64,000 nt of DNA from NCBI GenBank assembly GCA_030059675.1, contig JANVYQ010000005.1, forward strand, positions 58,372 to 122,371, given 5' to 3'. The notes beneath the pieces were generated by a model. The model searched no databases. It was given only the letters and a program-made list of their open reading frames with translations, and had not been told where the DNA came from. The DNA comes from Candidatus Pelearchaeum maunauluense (GTDB lineage: Archaea; Thermoproteota; Nitrososphaeria_A; Caldarchaeales; Caldarchaeaceae). Made by a program: the position numbers and the translations under genes. Below are positions 43,840 through 53,817 of this stretch, one piece after another (the stretch's first letter is position 1; each line of letters begins with the position of its first letter).

Positions 43840-45294
43840 CTATCCTTTTACCACTCCTATTGGTACTAATCTAGCTACTTTGGTTCCTATTCCTACTTGG
43901 TGGCTGACCTCTACTACTTCATCCACCGATTTGTATGCTGCGTCTACCTCTTCCACAATTGTTGCCATGCTGTCTCCTTTTACGTAGATCCCTCGGCTTT
44001 CCAAGTCTCTTACCACCTGGTCTCCCCTATATCTACGCTTAGCGCCAGCCCTGCTCATTTCGCGGCCAGCACCATGAGCAGTTGAGCCGAAGCTAAGCTC
44101 CATGGCCTTCGGGTTGCCTAGCAAAACCCAACTCGCGGTACCCATAGAGCCAGGTATCAACACTGGCTGACCAATCTCGCGGTAGTCGGTAGGTATTAGA
44201 GGATGCCCAGCGGGAAAACTGCGCGTAGCTCCCTTACGATGAACAAGCACCTCCTTGGTCTCGCCATCAACCTTATGCTTCTCAAACTTCGCAATGTTAT
44301 GACATACATCATAAACTATCTTCATTCCTAAGTCCTCTGGGTCTTGCTTGAATACTCTTTGGAAGCTTTGTCTTACCCAGTGGCTTATTGCCTGTCTGTT
44401 GGCGAAGGCGAAGTTTACTGCGCATTTGAATGCTTTTAGGTATTGTTGTGCTTCGTTGCTTTTGATTGGAACGCATGCGAGTTCTCTATCTGGTAGTCTT
44501 ATTCCATACTTGACTGCGCCGCGTTCCATTACTCTTAGGTAGTCGCTGCATATCTGGTGGCCGTATCCCCTGCTTCCGCAGTGTATCAGGACTGTAACTT
44601 GCCCTTCGTGGGTTATTCCCATAACCTTGGCCGCGCGTTCATCAAATATCTTATCCACGCGCTGCACCTCTAGGAAGTGGTTTCCACTACCCAGCGTGCC
44701 TATCTGCGCCTCACCCCTACTCTTGGCTGTTGACGAGACCACCGACGGGTCTGCGCCATCAATAGCGCCAGACTCCTCCATATGGCGAAAGTCCTCATTC
44801 CAGCCAAGGCCATATCTCTCAATTATGTAACGCGCGCCTTCTATGACTATTCTGTCAAGGTCGCTGTGCGTTACGTGGAAGTCTTTGCGCCTGCTTCCCA
44901 GGCCTGCTGGGACGTTGAGGAATATCGTGTCTATCAGCTCCTTTACCCGCGGCCTTACATCCTTCACATCAAGGTTTGTAACCATTAACCTGACACCGCA
45001 GTTTATGTCGTATCCTATTCCTCCAGGCGATATTACTCCTGTCTCAACGTCCATCGCTGCTACTCCGCCTATTGGGAAGCCGTATCCTTCATGTGCATCG
45101 GGCAGGACTGTGCATTGTTTCTGTATTCCTGGTAGTGTTGCCACGTTCACTGCTTGTTCAAGTGTTCTGTCTTGTTGCATCTTCTGTAGTAGGCGTTCGG
45201 AGGCGTAGATTATGACTGGTACCCGCATGCTGCTTTGGTAGGTCTGTGGTATTTTCCAGATATGGTTGCCTATTCGCTGAAGAGGCGGCGCCAT
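43840..45294 (-). CDS. rtcB: tRNA-splicing ligase RtcB
   Basis: 484 residues from ATG 45294 (MAPPLQRIGNHIWKIP), which is where RtcB normally begins; the frame stays open upstream to 45507 but that part is not RtcB. GTP/Mn-dependent ligation of 2',3'-cyclic phosphate and 5'-OH RNA ends, joining tRNA halves after intron removal. Metal-site DINCGVR, LGSGNHFLEVQ, CHNIAKFEKH and the guanylylated-His motif FGSTAHGAGREMSR are all present. AGGTG precedes the start by about ten bases. A client, the intron-bearing tRNA-Asn, is in this window. Confidence 0.96.
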   Translation of the reverse strand: MAPPLQRIGNHIWKIPQTYQSSMRVPVIIYASERLLQKMQQDRTLEQAVNVATLPGIQKQCTVLPDAHEGYGFPIGGVAAMDVETGVISPGGIGYDINCGVRLMVTNLDVKDVRPRVKELIDTIFLNVPAGLGSRRKDFHVTHSDLDRIVIEGARYIIERYGLGWNEDFRHMEESGAIDGADPSVVSSTAKSRGEAQIGTLGSGNHFLEVQRVDKIFDERAAKVMGITHEGQVTVLIHCGSRGYGHQICSDYLRVMERGAVKYGIRLPDRELACVPIKSNEAQQYLKAFKCAVNFAFANRQAISHWVRQSFQRVFKQDPEDLGMKIVYDVCHNIAKFEKHKVDGETKEVLVHRKGATRSFPAGHPLIPTDYREIGQPVLIPGSMGTASWVLLGNPKAMELSFGSTAHGAGREMSRAGAKRRYRGDQVVRDLESRGIYVKGDSMATIVEEVDAAYKSVDEVVEVSHQVGIGTKVARLVPIGVVKG

Positions 45295-45500
45295 AACACT
45301 ACACCTTATTGTTGTATTATCTTTATGTTGTTGTATCCGTGCCGCGTATATTAAGTATTTCCCCCCAACCACAACAACGTAGCCATAATCAACGATTGTG
45401 CTATAGAGTTTCAACAAAACCTGACATTTCTTAGGTTTGGGGGGAAAGGGTTTAAATCTAATTCTCGCCATTAGATAGTTGCTGGCTGGTGTTTTAAAGA

Positions 45501-47672
45501 ATGACAATACCGCGTAGGAAAGAGGTCAGCCTAAGGGTCTCTGAGGCGCGGCAGCGCGACATAGGTAGGAAGATAGCTAGAGTGGATAGCCACGCCATGA
45601 GGGAGCTTGAGCTGAATCCAGGAGATTTGGTTGAGATTGTTGGTAAGAGGGCTACCGTGGCTATAGTGTGGCCTCCCTACCGCGAGGATGATGGCCAGGG
45701 GATAATAAGGATTGACGGCGAGATAAGGCGAAACGCAGGCGTTACAGTTGGAGAGTATGTCCGCGTGAGCAAGACTATGGCTAAGCCAGCAACCAAGATA
45801 GTTCTAGCCCCCTTCGAGCCCCTCCCCTTCGTGGGAGACTTCGGCCGCATAGTTAGGGGGCAGTTGCTCAACATGCCCGTAGCCAAGGGCGACATAATAG
45901 TAGTCCCAGTCCTTGGAATGGGTGTTGAGCTTAAGGTAGCATCCACAAGCCCCTCCTCGGTTGTCATGGTTACTGAGAGCACTGTTATTGAGATCAGCAC
46001 AACCCCAGCGAAACGTATTGAGGAGGCCTCAGGAGTAACCTATGAGGATATAGGAGGACTTCATGAAGAGTTGCAGCGCATTAGGGAGATGATTGAGCTC
46101 CCGCTGAAGCATCCTGAGCTCTTTAAACATCTCGGAATAGAGCCGCCGAAGGGAGTTATCCTCTATGGGCCGCCTGGGACTGGTAAGACGTTGATAGCTA
46201 AGGCTATAGCCAACGAGACGGGTGCGCACTTCATAACGATAAACGGCCCTGAGATTATGAGCAAGTTTTACGGCGAGTCTGAAGCGCGTCTCCGCGAGGT
46301 ATTTCAGGAGGGCGAGCAGAACGCTCCTAGTATTATATTCATAGACGAGTTGGACGCGATAGCGCCGAAGCGCGGCGAGGTTACTGGAGAGGTTGAGAGG
46401 AGGGTTGTCTCCCAGCTCCTCACCTTGATGGACGGCCTACGCGGCCGTGGGCAGGTCATAGTGATAGGTGCTACTAACAGGATAGAGGCGATAGACCCAG
46501 CGCTCAGAAGGCCTGGCAGGTTTGACCGCGAGATAAGGGTCGGCGTACCAGACAAGAACGGAAGGAAGGAGATACTCCTCATACATACTAGGCGTATGCC
46601 CCTTGCCGATGATGTGGACCTTGATGAACTGGCTGAGATAACCTATGGGTTTGTTGGCGCAGACTTGGCGGCGCTATGCCGTGAGGCGGCTATGAATGCG
46701 CTGAGAAGATTCCTGCCTAAGATAGACCTTGAGAAGGAGATAATCCCCGCTGAGGTTCTTGAGCAGATTAAGGTCTCGCGCGAAGACTTTGCTAATGCGC
46801 TTAAGATGATACAGCCATCAGCCCTCCGCGAGGTAATCTTAGAGGTCCCCAACGTTAAGTGGGAGGATATAGGGGGTCTTGAGAGCGTCAAGCAGGAGCT
46901 GCGGGAGGCTGTTGAATGGCCGCTCAAATACTCGGAGGTCTTCAAACGGCTGGGAATAAGACCGCCGCGTGGTATATTGCTCTACGGGCCGCCTGGGACT
47001 GGTAAGACGCTGCTCGCCAAGGCTGTAGCTACCGAGAGTCAGGCCAACTTCATAAGCGTTAAAGGACCTGAAGTCTTATCAAAGTGGGTAGGCGAGTCTG
47101 AGAAGGCTATCCGTGAAATATTTAGAAAAGCCAGAGAAACAGCTCCGTGCATAATCTTCTTCGACGAGCTGGACTCGATAGCGCCTAGACGCGGTGTGCA
47201 TACTGACGCGGGTGTTACGGATAGGATTGTGAATCAGCTCTTGACTGAGATGGATGGTATGCAGACTCTTAAGGGCGTTGTCGTTATCGGCGCTACCAAT
47301 AGGCCAGATATTCTCGACCCAGCACTGCTAAGGCCTGGCAGGTTTGACAGGGTTCTCTATGTCCCGCCTCCAGACAGGCAGGCTAGGCTCCATATATTCA
47401 AGATACACACCCGCGAGATGCCGCTTGACAAAGATGTCGACCTTGAGAGGCTGGCTGCCATGACCGAGGGATATACTGGCGCTGATATTGAGTCTGTCGT
47501 CCGCGAAGCAGCATTACAGGCTGCTAGGGAGAACATAAACGCGCAGGTCGTCTCCATGCGGCACTTCGAGGCTGCTCTCTCAAAGGTGAAGGCAAGCGTG
47601 AGTGAGGAGGCCAAGACAGAGTACGAGAAGATTATGAGCGACTTTAAGCGGAGCATGGCATACATCAGCTAA
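45501..47672 (+). CDS. cdc48: Cdc48/VAT-type AAA+ ATPase
   Basis: 723 residues: N domain (1-170, double-psi barrel [19 protein letters not shown]), D1 AAA with Walker A GPPGTGKT 223-230 and Walker [17 protein letters not shown]2 with Walker A GPPGTGKT 496-503 and [15 protein letters not shown]. Hexameric unfoldase that feeds the proteasome or remodels complexes. ATG at 45501; GTTTAAAT near 45449-45457. It is 62 bases upstream of an ESCRT-III gene on the same strand. It is not Vps4/CdvC, which has one AAA domain and an MIT domain. Confidence 0.97.
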   Translation: MTIPRRKEVSLRVSEARQRDIGRKIARVDSHAMRELELNPGDLVEIVGKRATVAIVWPPYREDDGQGIIRIDGEIRRNAGVTVGEYVRVSKTMAKPATKIVLAPFEPLPFVGDFGRIVRGQLLNMPVAKGDIIVVPVLGMGVELKVASTSPSSVVMVTESTVIEISTTPAKRIEEASGVTYEDIGGLHEELQRIREMIELPLKHPELFKHLGIEPPKGVILYGPPGTGKTLIAKAIANETGAHFITINGPEIMSKFYGESEARLREVFQEGEQNAPSIIFIDELDAIAPKRGEVTGEVERRVVSQLLTLMDGLRGRGQVIVIGATNRIEAIDPALRRPGRFDREIRVGVPDKNGRKEILLIHTRRMPLADDVDLDELAEITYGFVGADLAALCREAAMNALRRFLPKIDLEKEIIPAEVLEQIKVSREDFANALKMIQPSALREVILEVPNVKWEDIGGLESVKQELREAVEWPLKYSEVFKRLGIRPPRGILLYGPPGTGKTLLAKAVATESQANFISVKGPEVLSKWVGESEKAIREIFRKARETAPCIIFFDELDSIAPRRGVHTDAGVTDRIVNQLLTEMDGMQTLKGVVVIGATNRPDILDPALLRPGRFDRVLYVPPPDRQARLHIFKIHTREMPLDKDVDLERLAAMTEGYTGADIESVVREAALQAARENINAQVVSMRHFEAALSKVKASVSEEAKTEYEKIMSDFKRSMAYIS

Positions 47673-47734
47673 CTCCATATTTTCCACCCTTCGCGAGATT
47701 AGCGGGGTAGTATCAACGACATGCGCTACGTAGT

Positions 47735-48418
47735 ATGACTACCAGCTCTGCTCCGAACCCTCTAAATACATCGCTGCACGAGACCGCCCCAAGCAGTGAT
47801 GAGGATATGAGACTACCCTGGAAAGCAGAGAAGGCCGTCGTTAAGCGCGTCAGCTATCAAGACAGGATGATAGAGATTTTGACGCAGCTAAAGATACAGT
47901 CTGAGAAGCTTAATAGGACTGTTGAGCGGCTCAAGCATCGCGGGAAAGAGCTCTTCGAGCAGTGTGTAAGGGCTGAACAGGAGCGCGACACTGCTAGGGC
48001 TACGATATATGCCAACGAGATAGCGCAGCTACGTAAAATGACTAGAACAATACTGAAGAGCCAGATGTCCCTCGACAAGGTTATCCTTAGGCTGGAGACG
48101 GTTAAGGAGTTTGGCGATGTTATGCATGTTCTAGGCCCTGCGACATCGATAATCAGGCAGGTTCAGACGGAGCTTTCTGGTCTGGTTCCAGAGGTTGCCC
48201 ACAACCTTAGGCGCGTGGATGAGATGCTTGAGGGTGTTATAATAGAGGCGGGCAACGTAACGGGTGCTAGCCTCTATGTGTCTACAAGCGACAGCGAGGC
48301 TCAGAAGATTCTCGAAGAGGCTTCCGAGATAGCGGCGCAGCGCATGAAGACGAGCTTCCCAGACCTCCCAGAGAGCTACAAACACCTAGAGCCGTCGCAA
48401 GAGCCGCGTGTAGAGTAA
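47735..48418 (+). CDS. cdvB: ESCRT-III/Snf7 family protein (CdvB-type)
   Basis: 227 residues. The Snf7 core is at about 45-185: four helices, basic N-terminal helix (RMIEILTQLKIQSEKLNRTVERLKHRGKELFEQCVRA), then DTARATIYANEIAQLRKMTRTILKSQMSLDKVILRLETVKEF and a linker to VDEMLEGVIIEAGNV. Such proteins form membrane-remodelling filaments in archaeal division and vesicle release. The winged-helix that recruits CdvA is absent, so it resembles CdvB1/B2-type paralogues. The C-terminal FPDLPESYKHLEP is a possible MIT-interacting motif. ATG at 47735, downstream of cdc48. Confidence 0.92.
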   Translation: MTTSSAPNPLNTSLHETAPSSDEDMRLPWKAEKAVVKRVSYQDRMIEILTQLKIQSEKLNRTVERLKHRGKELFEQCVRAEQERDTARATIYANEIAQLRKMTRTILKSQMSLDKVILRLETVKEFGDVMHVLGPATSIIRQVQTELSGLVPEVAHNLRRVDEMLEGVIIEAGNVTGASLYVSTSDSEAQKILEEASEIAAQRMKTSFPDLPESYKHLEPSQEPRVE

Positions 48419-48434
48419 AAAATACTCCATCCCA

Positions 48435-48806
48435 TCATTCTTTTTCCTCGTATATCTTCTCAGCACCTCTGACACAGAGGAAGACCAGCTTATCGTCCCC
48501 TATGTTTATGAATTGATGGAGCTCGTTGGAGCCTATGTAGATTGTATCCCCCTCTTTGACCACGCGTGTTTTCCTCACACCATCCTGCTCATAGACCAGT
48601 GTTGCCACGCCCTTGGCTATGTATACCTCGTGCTCGTATATGTGGCGGTCAAGCGGTGTCTTGCCGCCTTTATCAACCTCGTAGAGCCTTAGGTAGAAGT
48701 TCTTAGCACCATGCTCCTCACCCACCAGATACTTTACGCGGACACCAACAGCATCGCCTTTCTCCAACTCCTTAAACTCAACATCCCCCACATTAACCAC
48801 ATACAC
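48435..48806 (-). CDS. Cupin-fold protein
   Basis: 123 residues, single cupin barrel. Motif 1 PLDRHIYEHEVYIAKGVATLVYE and motif 2 GDTIYIGSNELHQFIN carry the His/Glu/His metal ligands. Often metal-binding sugar isomerases, dioxygenases or ligand sensors; no further call is safe. ATG at 48806. It is divergent from the adjacent alcohol dehydrogenase; TAATAATTA near 48863-48870 could be its TATA box. Confidence 0.88.
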   Translation of the reverse strand: MYVVNVGDVEFKELEKGDAVGVRVKYLVGEEHGAKNFYLRLYEVDKGGKTPLDRHIYEHEVYIAKGVATLVYEQDGVRKTRVVKEGDTIYIGSNELHQFINIGDDKLVFLCVRGAEKIYEEKE

Positions 48807-48904
48807 GTCCCTTCCCCACCTCTCCGACAGCCGCCATGATTTCCCTTGCTTATTTGCCTAATGCTAATTATTAATAGCCTTATACTTGGTTGGGAGAGAA
48901 TGGG

Positions 48905-49927
48905 ATGAAGGCGGCTGTTTTTTACGGCCCTGGCGATGTGCGGCTGGAGGATGTGGATAGGCCTAGTGCTGGTGTTGGTGATGTCGTTATCCGCGTGGAG
49001 GCTGCTCTTAGCTGTGGGACTGATTTGAAGACGTTTAGGCGTGGGCACCCCCTTATGAGACCACCCCGCGTCATGGGTCATGAGTATAGCGGCGTGGTCG
49101 TTGAGGCTGGTGAAGATTCTGGGTTTGAGGTAGGCGATAGGGTTGCTGGCGTCAATTCAGGCCCATGCATGAGCTGCAAATACTGCTCGCGTGGTAGGGA
49201 GAATCTATGCGAGAGCCTTGAGGAGACGCTTATAGGCTTCACATCCAACGGCGCGTTCGCGGAGTACTGCCTAATCCCACGCCGCGTGGCTAGGGTTAAC
49301 CTCCTCAAACTAGCCAGCAACACACCATTTGAGGAAGCCGCATTCCTAGAGCCCCTCTCATGCGTAATACACGGACTGAATCTCCTAGAGCTCAACGTCG
49401 CAAAGATAGCGATACTGGGCTCAGGCTCTATAGGCTTACTCCACTTGCAGGCTGTTAAACAACTCTCCCCAGATGCGCGGGTTAGTGTCTTTGACCCGCA
49501 CTGGGAGAAGCTTTCCCTCGCCGAGAAGCTGGGGGCTGACAGGGTTGTGAATATCAGGGAGGAGAGCTTCTCCAAATATGAGAGGATGTTTGACCTGGTT
49601 ATAGAGGCTGTGGGCCGCGTTGAGGCCTGGGAGGCTGCTGCGCGTCTTGTAGACAGGGGCGGTACTGCTCTCTTCTTTGGAGGCTGCCCGCGCGGGACTA
49701 CTATATCGCTGGATACGTATAGGGTGCATTATGAGGAGCTACGTCTCTTAGGTGCTTTTCACCATACGCCGCGCGACGTTAAGAGGGCTTTACAGCTCAT
49801 AGAGTCTGGTAGGATGAGGCTCCGCGAGCTGATAGGGATGACTATAAACTTGGACAGGATTGGCGAGGCCTTCCAACTTCTCCAGCGCGGCGAGGCGGCG
49901 AAAATACTCATCAAGCCCAACGGCTAG
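48905..49927 (+). CDS. Zinc-dependent medium-chain alcohol/polyol dehydrogenase
   Basis: 340 residues. MDR family: catalytic zinc Cys in ALSCGTDLKTF, HEYSGVV, structural-zinc cluster CMSCKYCSRGRENLC, Rossmann fold IAILGSGSIGLLHLQAV. Resembles threonine/sorbitol dehydrogenase-like enzymes; substrate unknown. ATG at 48905 follows GGAGAG at 48893-48898; the frame opens at TTG 48890. It converges on the second dehydrogenase, overlapping it by four bases. Confidence 0.92.
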   Translation: MKAAVFYGPGDVRLEDVDRPSAGVGDVVIRVEAALSCGTDLKTFRRGHPLMRPPRVMGHEYSGVVVEAGEDSGFEVGDRVAGVNSGPCMSCKYCSRGRENLCESLEETLIGFTSNGAFAEYCLIPRRVARVNLLKLASNTPFEEAAFLEPLSCVIHGLNLLELNVAKIAILGSGSIGLLHLQAVKQLSPDARVSVFDPHWEKLSLAEKLGADRVVNIREESFSKYERMFDLVIEAVGRVEAWEAAARLVDRGGTALFFGGCPRGTTISLDTYRVHYEELRLLGAFHHTPRDVKRALQLIESGRMRLRELIGMTINLDRIGEAFQLLQRGEAAKILIKPNG

Positions 49928-50952
49928 CCCTGCACTACTAAGACCTTCATACTCTCTTCGGGATTTGCCGCAACCTTGAAGGCTTCAGCGACCTCGTCAA
50001 GCGTGTATGTATGCGTTATTAGTTTGGAGGGTTTTATTCTACCAGATGCGAGAAGCTGAAGCGCTGTTAATGTTTCTTGCTCGGTTGTGGAATAGCTTGG
50101 GACTATTGTTATCTCGCGGAGGAATAGCTCTGCGAGGTTTAGCTGTAGTGTGGCATCTCTCGGCGGGGCGCCGAAGACAGCTATGCGGCCTCCCTTCCTC
50201 ACGGCCTTGAACGCCTCAATATATGCTAATGGATTACCAGTAGCCACTACGGCGAAATCAACCCCGCGGCCTTCTGTTTCTTGACGACACGCTTCCGCTA
50301 GGCTGCCGTTCTTCAGGTTGACCACCGCATCAGCCCCTAGGTGCTCCGCCATCCCTGTCCTGAACTTAGCAACATCCGCAACAGCTATGAACGATGCTCC
50401 AGAAGCTTTGAGGAGCAGTGTGTAGAGCGCGCCTATTGGGCCGAAGCCGATTATCGCAGCGCTCTCGCCAGGCCTAGCCCTTATCCTCCGCATACTCCTC
50501 ACACAACACGCTAGGGGTTCTATGAAAGAGGCGTCTTGGTAGGAGAGTTTTTCAGGAATCTTCAATACTGCGCCGCGCTCTATGTTTATCGCTGGGACTT
50601 TGAAGTATTCGGCAAAGCCGCATGGCTGTATGTTGGTTTTGAGGAAGAGCTGGCACATTGTCGGGCTTTCGTTGAGGCAGTAGTAGCATCTGCCGCATGA
50701 TACGTGATGATGGACGAAGACACGCTCTCCTACGTAGTATTCCTCTAGTCCCTCACTGACCTCAACGACCTCACCCACTACCTCGTGTCCTAGTATTGCG
50801 GTGGTTATTCCATGGCCCCTTACTTTCTCAAGGTCTGTTCCGCAGACGCCGCATGCCCGTAGCCTTACCACAACCTCCCCAGCAGCCGCTGTTGGTTTCT
50901 CCACCTCACGGAGCTCAACGCCACCGCGGCCATCGGCAAACGCGGCCTTCAA
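49924..50952 (-). CDS. Zinc-dependent medium-chain alcohol dehydrogenase
   Basis: 342 residues. ACGVCGTDLEKVRGHGI with the zinc Cys, GHEVVGEVVEV, structural zinc CGRCYYCLNESPTMC, and AIIGFGPIGALYTLLL. Same family as the convergent neighbour but a different subgroup. Its ATG overlaps the stop of the E2 gene by four bases (ATGA at 50949-50952), so it is translated with an acyltransferase, a pairing also seen in acetoin/2,3-butanediol clusters. Substrate not determined. Confidence 0.92.
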   Translation of the reverse strand: MKAAFADGRGGVELREVEKPTAAAGEVVVRLRACGVCGTDLEKVRGHGITTAILGHEVVGEVVEVSEGLEEYYVGERVFVHHHVSCGRCYYCLNESPTMCQLFLKTNIQPCGFAEYFKVPAINIERGAVLKIPEKLSYQDASFIEPLACCVRSMRRIRARPGESAAIIGFGPIGALYTLLLKASGASFIAVADVAKFRTGMAEHLGADAVVNLKNGSLAEACRQETEGRGVDFAVVATGNPLAYIEAFKAVRKGGRIAVFGAPPRDATLQLNLAELFLREITIVPSYSTTEQETLTALQLLASGRIKPSKLITHTYTLDEVAEAFKVAANPEESMKVLVVQG

Positions 50953-52055
50953 TCCAAATCACCAGCCATGCTCTCTAGGCGTTGTTTTATCTTAGCTAGG
51001 AAACGCGCGGCAGGTGCTCCATCAACAGCGCGGTGGTCAAAGACTAGGCTTAGATGGCCCACGTCTCCCAGCCTTATCTCCTCACCCACAGCTATCGGCT
51101 TCTTCGTTATAGCTCCCACACCTAGTATGAGTATGGCTGGTGGGTTGAGTATTGGGGTGAAGAAGAGAACCCCCTCGCCGCCTAGGTTGGTTATGGTGAA
51201 GGTATGGCCGTAGAGCTCTTCAGGTTTGAGCTGGCCTGCCAAAGCCTTCTCACGAAGCTCCCTCAACCTCTTCTCAATCTCAAGCAGCGAGAGCTTATCC
51301 GCGTCCCTAATCACTGGAGCATACAAGCCTGCTGGGGTATCAACCGCGACCGAGATATTCACCTCATCGCGAAGCTTTATGACATCATCCTCCAGAATAG
51401 CGTTGAACTCCTGATTCTCGCGGAGAAGCCCTGCACACACCTTAACTATGATTGAAGTTATGCTTGGAGCCGCGTCTCCATACTTCTGCTTTAACGACTC
51501 ATATTTCTTCATCAAATTTGTGGCGTTGAACTCTGTCGTTAATGCTACAGGCGCTGATGTATGGAAGCTCTTTGACATCCTCTCGGCTATCGTCTTTCTC
51601 AGGCCAGTCAGCTTCGTGGTTTTCTCAGGCTTTTCCTCAACCCTGGCCCCTGATATTACGCGCATAACGTCTTCACGGGTTATCAAGCCTCCTGGCCCTG
51701 TTCCGCGTATGTCTTCTAGGCTAATGCCATGCTCTCTGGCGAGCCGCCTCGCTAGCGGCGATGCCCTGACCTCCCGCCGCGGTTGCGCTGTCTCCTCTAT
51801 CGCTGCTTCTGTCGCCTCTATCTCAGCCAGCACATCACCCACCTTGACCTCCTCATCCTCCCCATGAACTATCCTACTCAACACGCCATCAGCAGGAGAC
51901 TCCACCTCAAACGTGGTCTTCTCACCCTCAACCACAACCAGCGCCTCTCCACGCGCGACGCGCTCACCCTCACGCTTAAGCCAGCGCACAATCCGCCCAG
52001 ACTCCATAACAGGGTCTATCCTGGGCATAATCACCTGCTTCAACGAGCCTGACAT
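50949..52055 (-). CDS. 2-oxoacid dehydrogenase complex E2 (dihydrolipoamide acyltransferase)
   Basis: 368 residues from ATG 52055. Order: lipoyl domain (1-80) with the lipoylation Lys in VVEGEKTTFEVESPADG, a subunit-binding domain (ASPLARRLAREHGISLEDIRGTGPGGLITREDV), then the trimeric CATase domain ending with catalytic DHRAVDG. It transfers acyl groups to CoA in pyruvate, branched-chain or acetoin dehydrogenase complexes. GGTGGGGGAGGG sits directly before the start. Genes for E1 and E3 are not in the window. Followed by an alcohol dehydrogenase in the same operon. Confidence 0.93.
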   Translation of the reverse strand: MSGSLKQVIMPRIDPVMESGRIVRWLKREGERVARGEALVVVEGEKTTFEVESPADGVLSRIVHGEDEEVKVGDVLAEIEATEAAIEETAQPRREVRASPLARRLAREHGISLEDIRGTGPGGLITREDVMRVISGARVEEKPEKTTKLTGLRKTIAERMSKSFHTSAPVALTTEFNATNLMKKYESLKQKYGDAAPSITSIIVKVCAGLLRENQEFNAILEDDVIKLRDEVNISVAVDTPAGLYAPVIRDADKLSLLEIEKRLRELREKALAGQLKPEELYGHTFTITNLGGEGVLFFTPILNPPAILILGVGAITKKPIAVGEEIRLGDVGHLSLVFDHRAVDGAPAARFLAKIKQRLESMAGDLD

Positions 52056-52132
52056 CCCTCCCCCACCAGCGGGAAACCAAGAAATAACTATTGAGCGACT
52101 GTTTAAATCACACTTTGACGCTGGCGTTTGTA

Positions 52133-52590
52133 TGGGCGAGATAACTGAGAAGGATGGACTGTCTGATGAGGAGATTAAGCGCATCCTCACCGAGTATAAA
52201 CGGATAGCAGTAGTGGGAATGTCCCGCGACCCTTCAAAACCAGCCCACTACGTGCCCAAATTCCTACAGAGACATGGATATGAGCTGATACCCGTGAACC
52301 CTACGGCAGACGAGATACTGGGTCTTAAGGTCTACAAAAGTTTGGAGGAGATTAAAGAGCCGGTGGATATAGTGGATGTTTTTAGGCCCTCTGACCAGGT
52401 TTTGCCTGTTGCGGAGCAGGCATTGAAGCTCAGGCCCAAGGTGTTCTGGATGCAGGAGGGGATATACAATAAGGAGGCCGCTGAGCTGCTCAAGCGTGAG
52501 GGCATCATCGTAGTGTGGGATAGGTGCTTGATGAAGGAGCATAACAGGCTCTTCGGCTCAAAACCCTATGCCTCAATTTCCAAGCTGTAG
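52133..52590 (+). CDS. CoA-binding domain protein (YccU/COG1832-like)
   Basis: 152 residues. Rossmann CoA-binding fold: KRIAVVGMSRDPSKPAHYVPKFLQRHGYELIPVNPTADEILGLKVYKSLEEI, then VDIVDVFRPSDQVLPVAEQAL and VFWMQEGIYNKEAAELLKREGI. Family members bind CoA, without known enzymatic activity. ATG at 52133 is 25-30 bases after GTTTAAATC (52102-52110), so the transcript is likely leaderless; the open frame extends further upstream through the divergent E2 gene but those residues are not family sequence. Confidence 0.9.
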
Positions 52591-52636
52591 CGAGGGATAG
52601 GCTATTTAGTCGGCCTAACAGCTAGCTAGGGCGGTC

Positions 52637-53533
52637 ATGGAGCAGGTGCCAGACGAGCTCTTCGAGGCTGGGCGCGTAGCGCGGAGGCTGAAGGAAGAAG
52701 CCTATAGACTCGCGCGGCCGGGGGCTTCAATCTACGAGCTGGCTGAGCGCATAGAGAGCATAATTCTAGACAACCATGCCAGGCCAGCGTTTCCATGCAA
52801 CGTCGGGATAAACCAGGTCGCCGCCCACTATACGCCAACCCCAGGCGACGTTACGCGCATACCTCCCAAGTCAGTCGTGAAGGTGGATATTGGCGTGGAG
52901 ATTAACGGCTTCATAGCGGATACTGCCATTACAGTTGCGGACACACCTGAGGGGGAGGCCATGCGACTCGCGGCCGAGGAGGCGCTGAAGACAGCCCTCA
53001 AACTCGTGCGCGACGGTGTGAGGGTAGCCGATATAGGCTCCGCAATACAGTCAGTCGTCAATAGGCGGGGCTTCAAGACCATACGAAACCTAACTGGCCA
53101 TGAGATATCGCGCTACAACCTACACGCAGGCCAGTCAATACCAAACGTGCAGACCACCGATAGCGGGAGGCTCAGGAAAGGACATACCTACGCTATAGAG
53201 CCTTTCGTCACACTCCCAGAAGGCGCTGGTGAGGTTGTGGAGTCTGGCGAGTTGACCATCTTCAGGCTTGAGCCGCGGCCTAAGCTGGAGAAGGGGTTGA
53301 GGGAGGACGAGGTGAGCCTACTCCGCTACATCGCGAACGAGTTTCAGAGCCTTCCTTATTCTACGCGCTGGCTTATACGGCTAGGCCGCGAGAAGCTGGA
53401 GATTCATGAAAAGCTTGTCCGTAATGGGCGGATACACGCATACCCCGTGCTGGTTGAGAGGCATGGCACGCCAGTAGCGCAGGCTGAGCACACGGTATTG
53501 GTGAAGGAAGACGGAGCAGAGATACTAACCTAG
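52637..53533 (+). CDS. map: Methionine aminopeptidase, type II (archaeal)
   Basis: 298 residues. Removes initiator Met. Metal ligands appear in VVKVDIGVEINGFIADTAITVA (two Asp), NLTGHEISRYNLHAG (His), YAIEPFVTLPEGAG (Glu) and HTVLVKEDGAEIL (Glu region). The helical insert typical of type II enzymes is present at about 200-260. ATG at 52637, 46 bases after the CoA-binding gene. It overlaps the zinc-ribbon gene by four bases, convergent. Confidence 0.96.
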   Translation: MEQVPDELFEAGRVARRLKEEAYRLARPGASIYELAERIESIILDNHARPAFPCNVGINQVAAHYTPTPGDVTRIPPKSVVKVDIGVEINGFIADTAITVADTPEGEAMRLAAEEALKTALKLVRDGVRVADIGSAIQSVVNRRGFKTIRNLTGHEISRYNLHAGQSIPNVQTTDSGRLRKGHTYAIEPFVTLPEGAGEVVESGELTIFRLEPRPKLEKGLREDEVSLLRYIANEFQSLPYSTRWLIRLGREKLEIHEKLVRNGRIHAYPVLVERHGTPVAQAEHTVLVKEDGAEILT

Positions 53534-53778
53534 GCTTCCTGCTTCTTCTCAGGCACGTAAATATTCACAATAACCATACGCGTAGAACCGCACTTGGGGC
53601 ATTTCTCATCCTCAATAACCTTGAATACATAATCGTTCTGCCTGAATGGTCTTGAATTGTCAGTGCCGCACTCTGAGCATTTCAGGAATGTGAGTGGTGG
53701 TGTGGGCTTTAACGTGTTTTCCCTCCCCCTCAGAGCCATGACAACCACCCTGCTTACTTTCCCCACGTGCCTGCTCAA
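53530..53778 (-). CDS. Small zinc-ribbon protein
   Basis: 82 residues. Two CxxC pairs, CSECG (about residue 34) and CPKCG (about 60), form a zinc ribbon; basic N-terminus. It could be a transcription, translation or RNA-binding accessory factor. ATG at 53778 or at an internal Met (residue 14) are both usable. No specific family recognised. Confidence 0.7.
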   Translation of the reverse strand: MSRHVGKVSRVVVMALRGRENTLKPTPPLTFLKCSECGTDNSRPFRQNDYVFKVIEDEKCPKCGSTRMVIVNIYVPEKKQEA

Positions 53779-53817
53779 CGGATATACAGCAAATATAAAG
53801 CTTCTTCTAAGGAGGCT

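Noticed and set aside
45295..45507. Seventy extra N-terminal residues for RtcB
   Set aside because: RtcB similarity begins at ATG 45294; the upstream part contains promoter signals for both rtcB and cdc48.
45501..47672. Vps4/CdvC as identity of the AAA ATPase
   Set aside because: There are two AAA domains and a Cdc48 N domain, and no MIT domain.
51913..52132. Upstream extension of the CoA-binding protein
   Set aside because: It is antisense to the lipoyl-domain coding region and not family sequence; a TATA box directly precedes ATG 52133.
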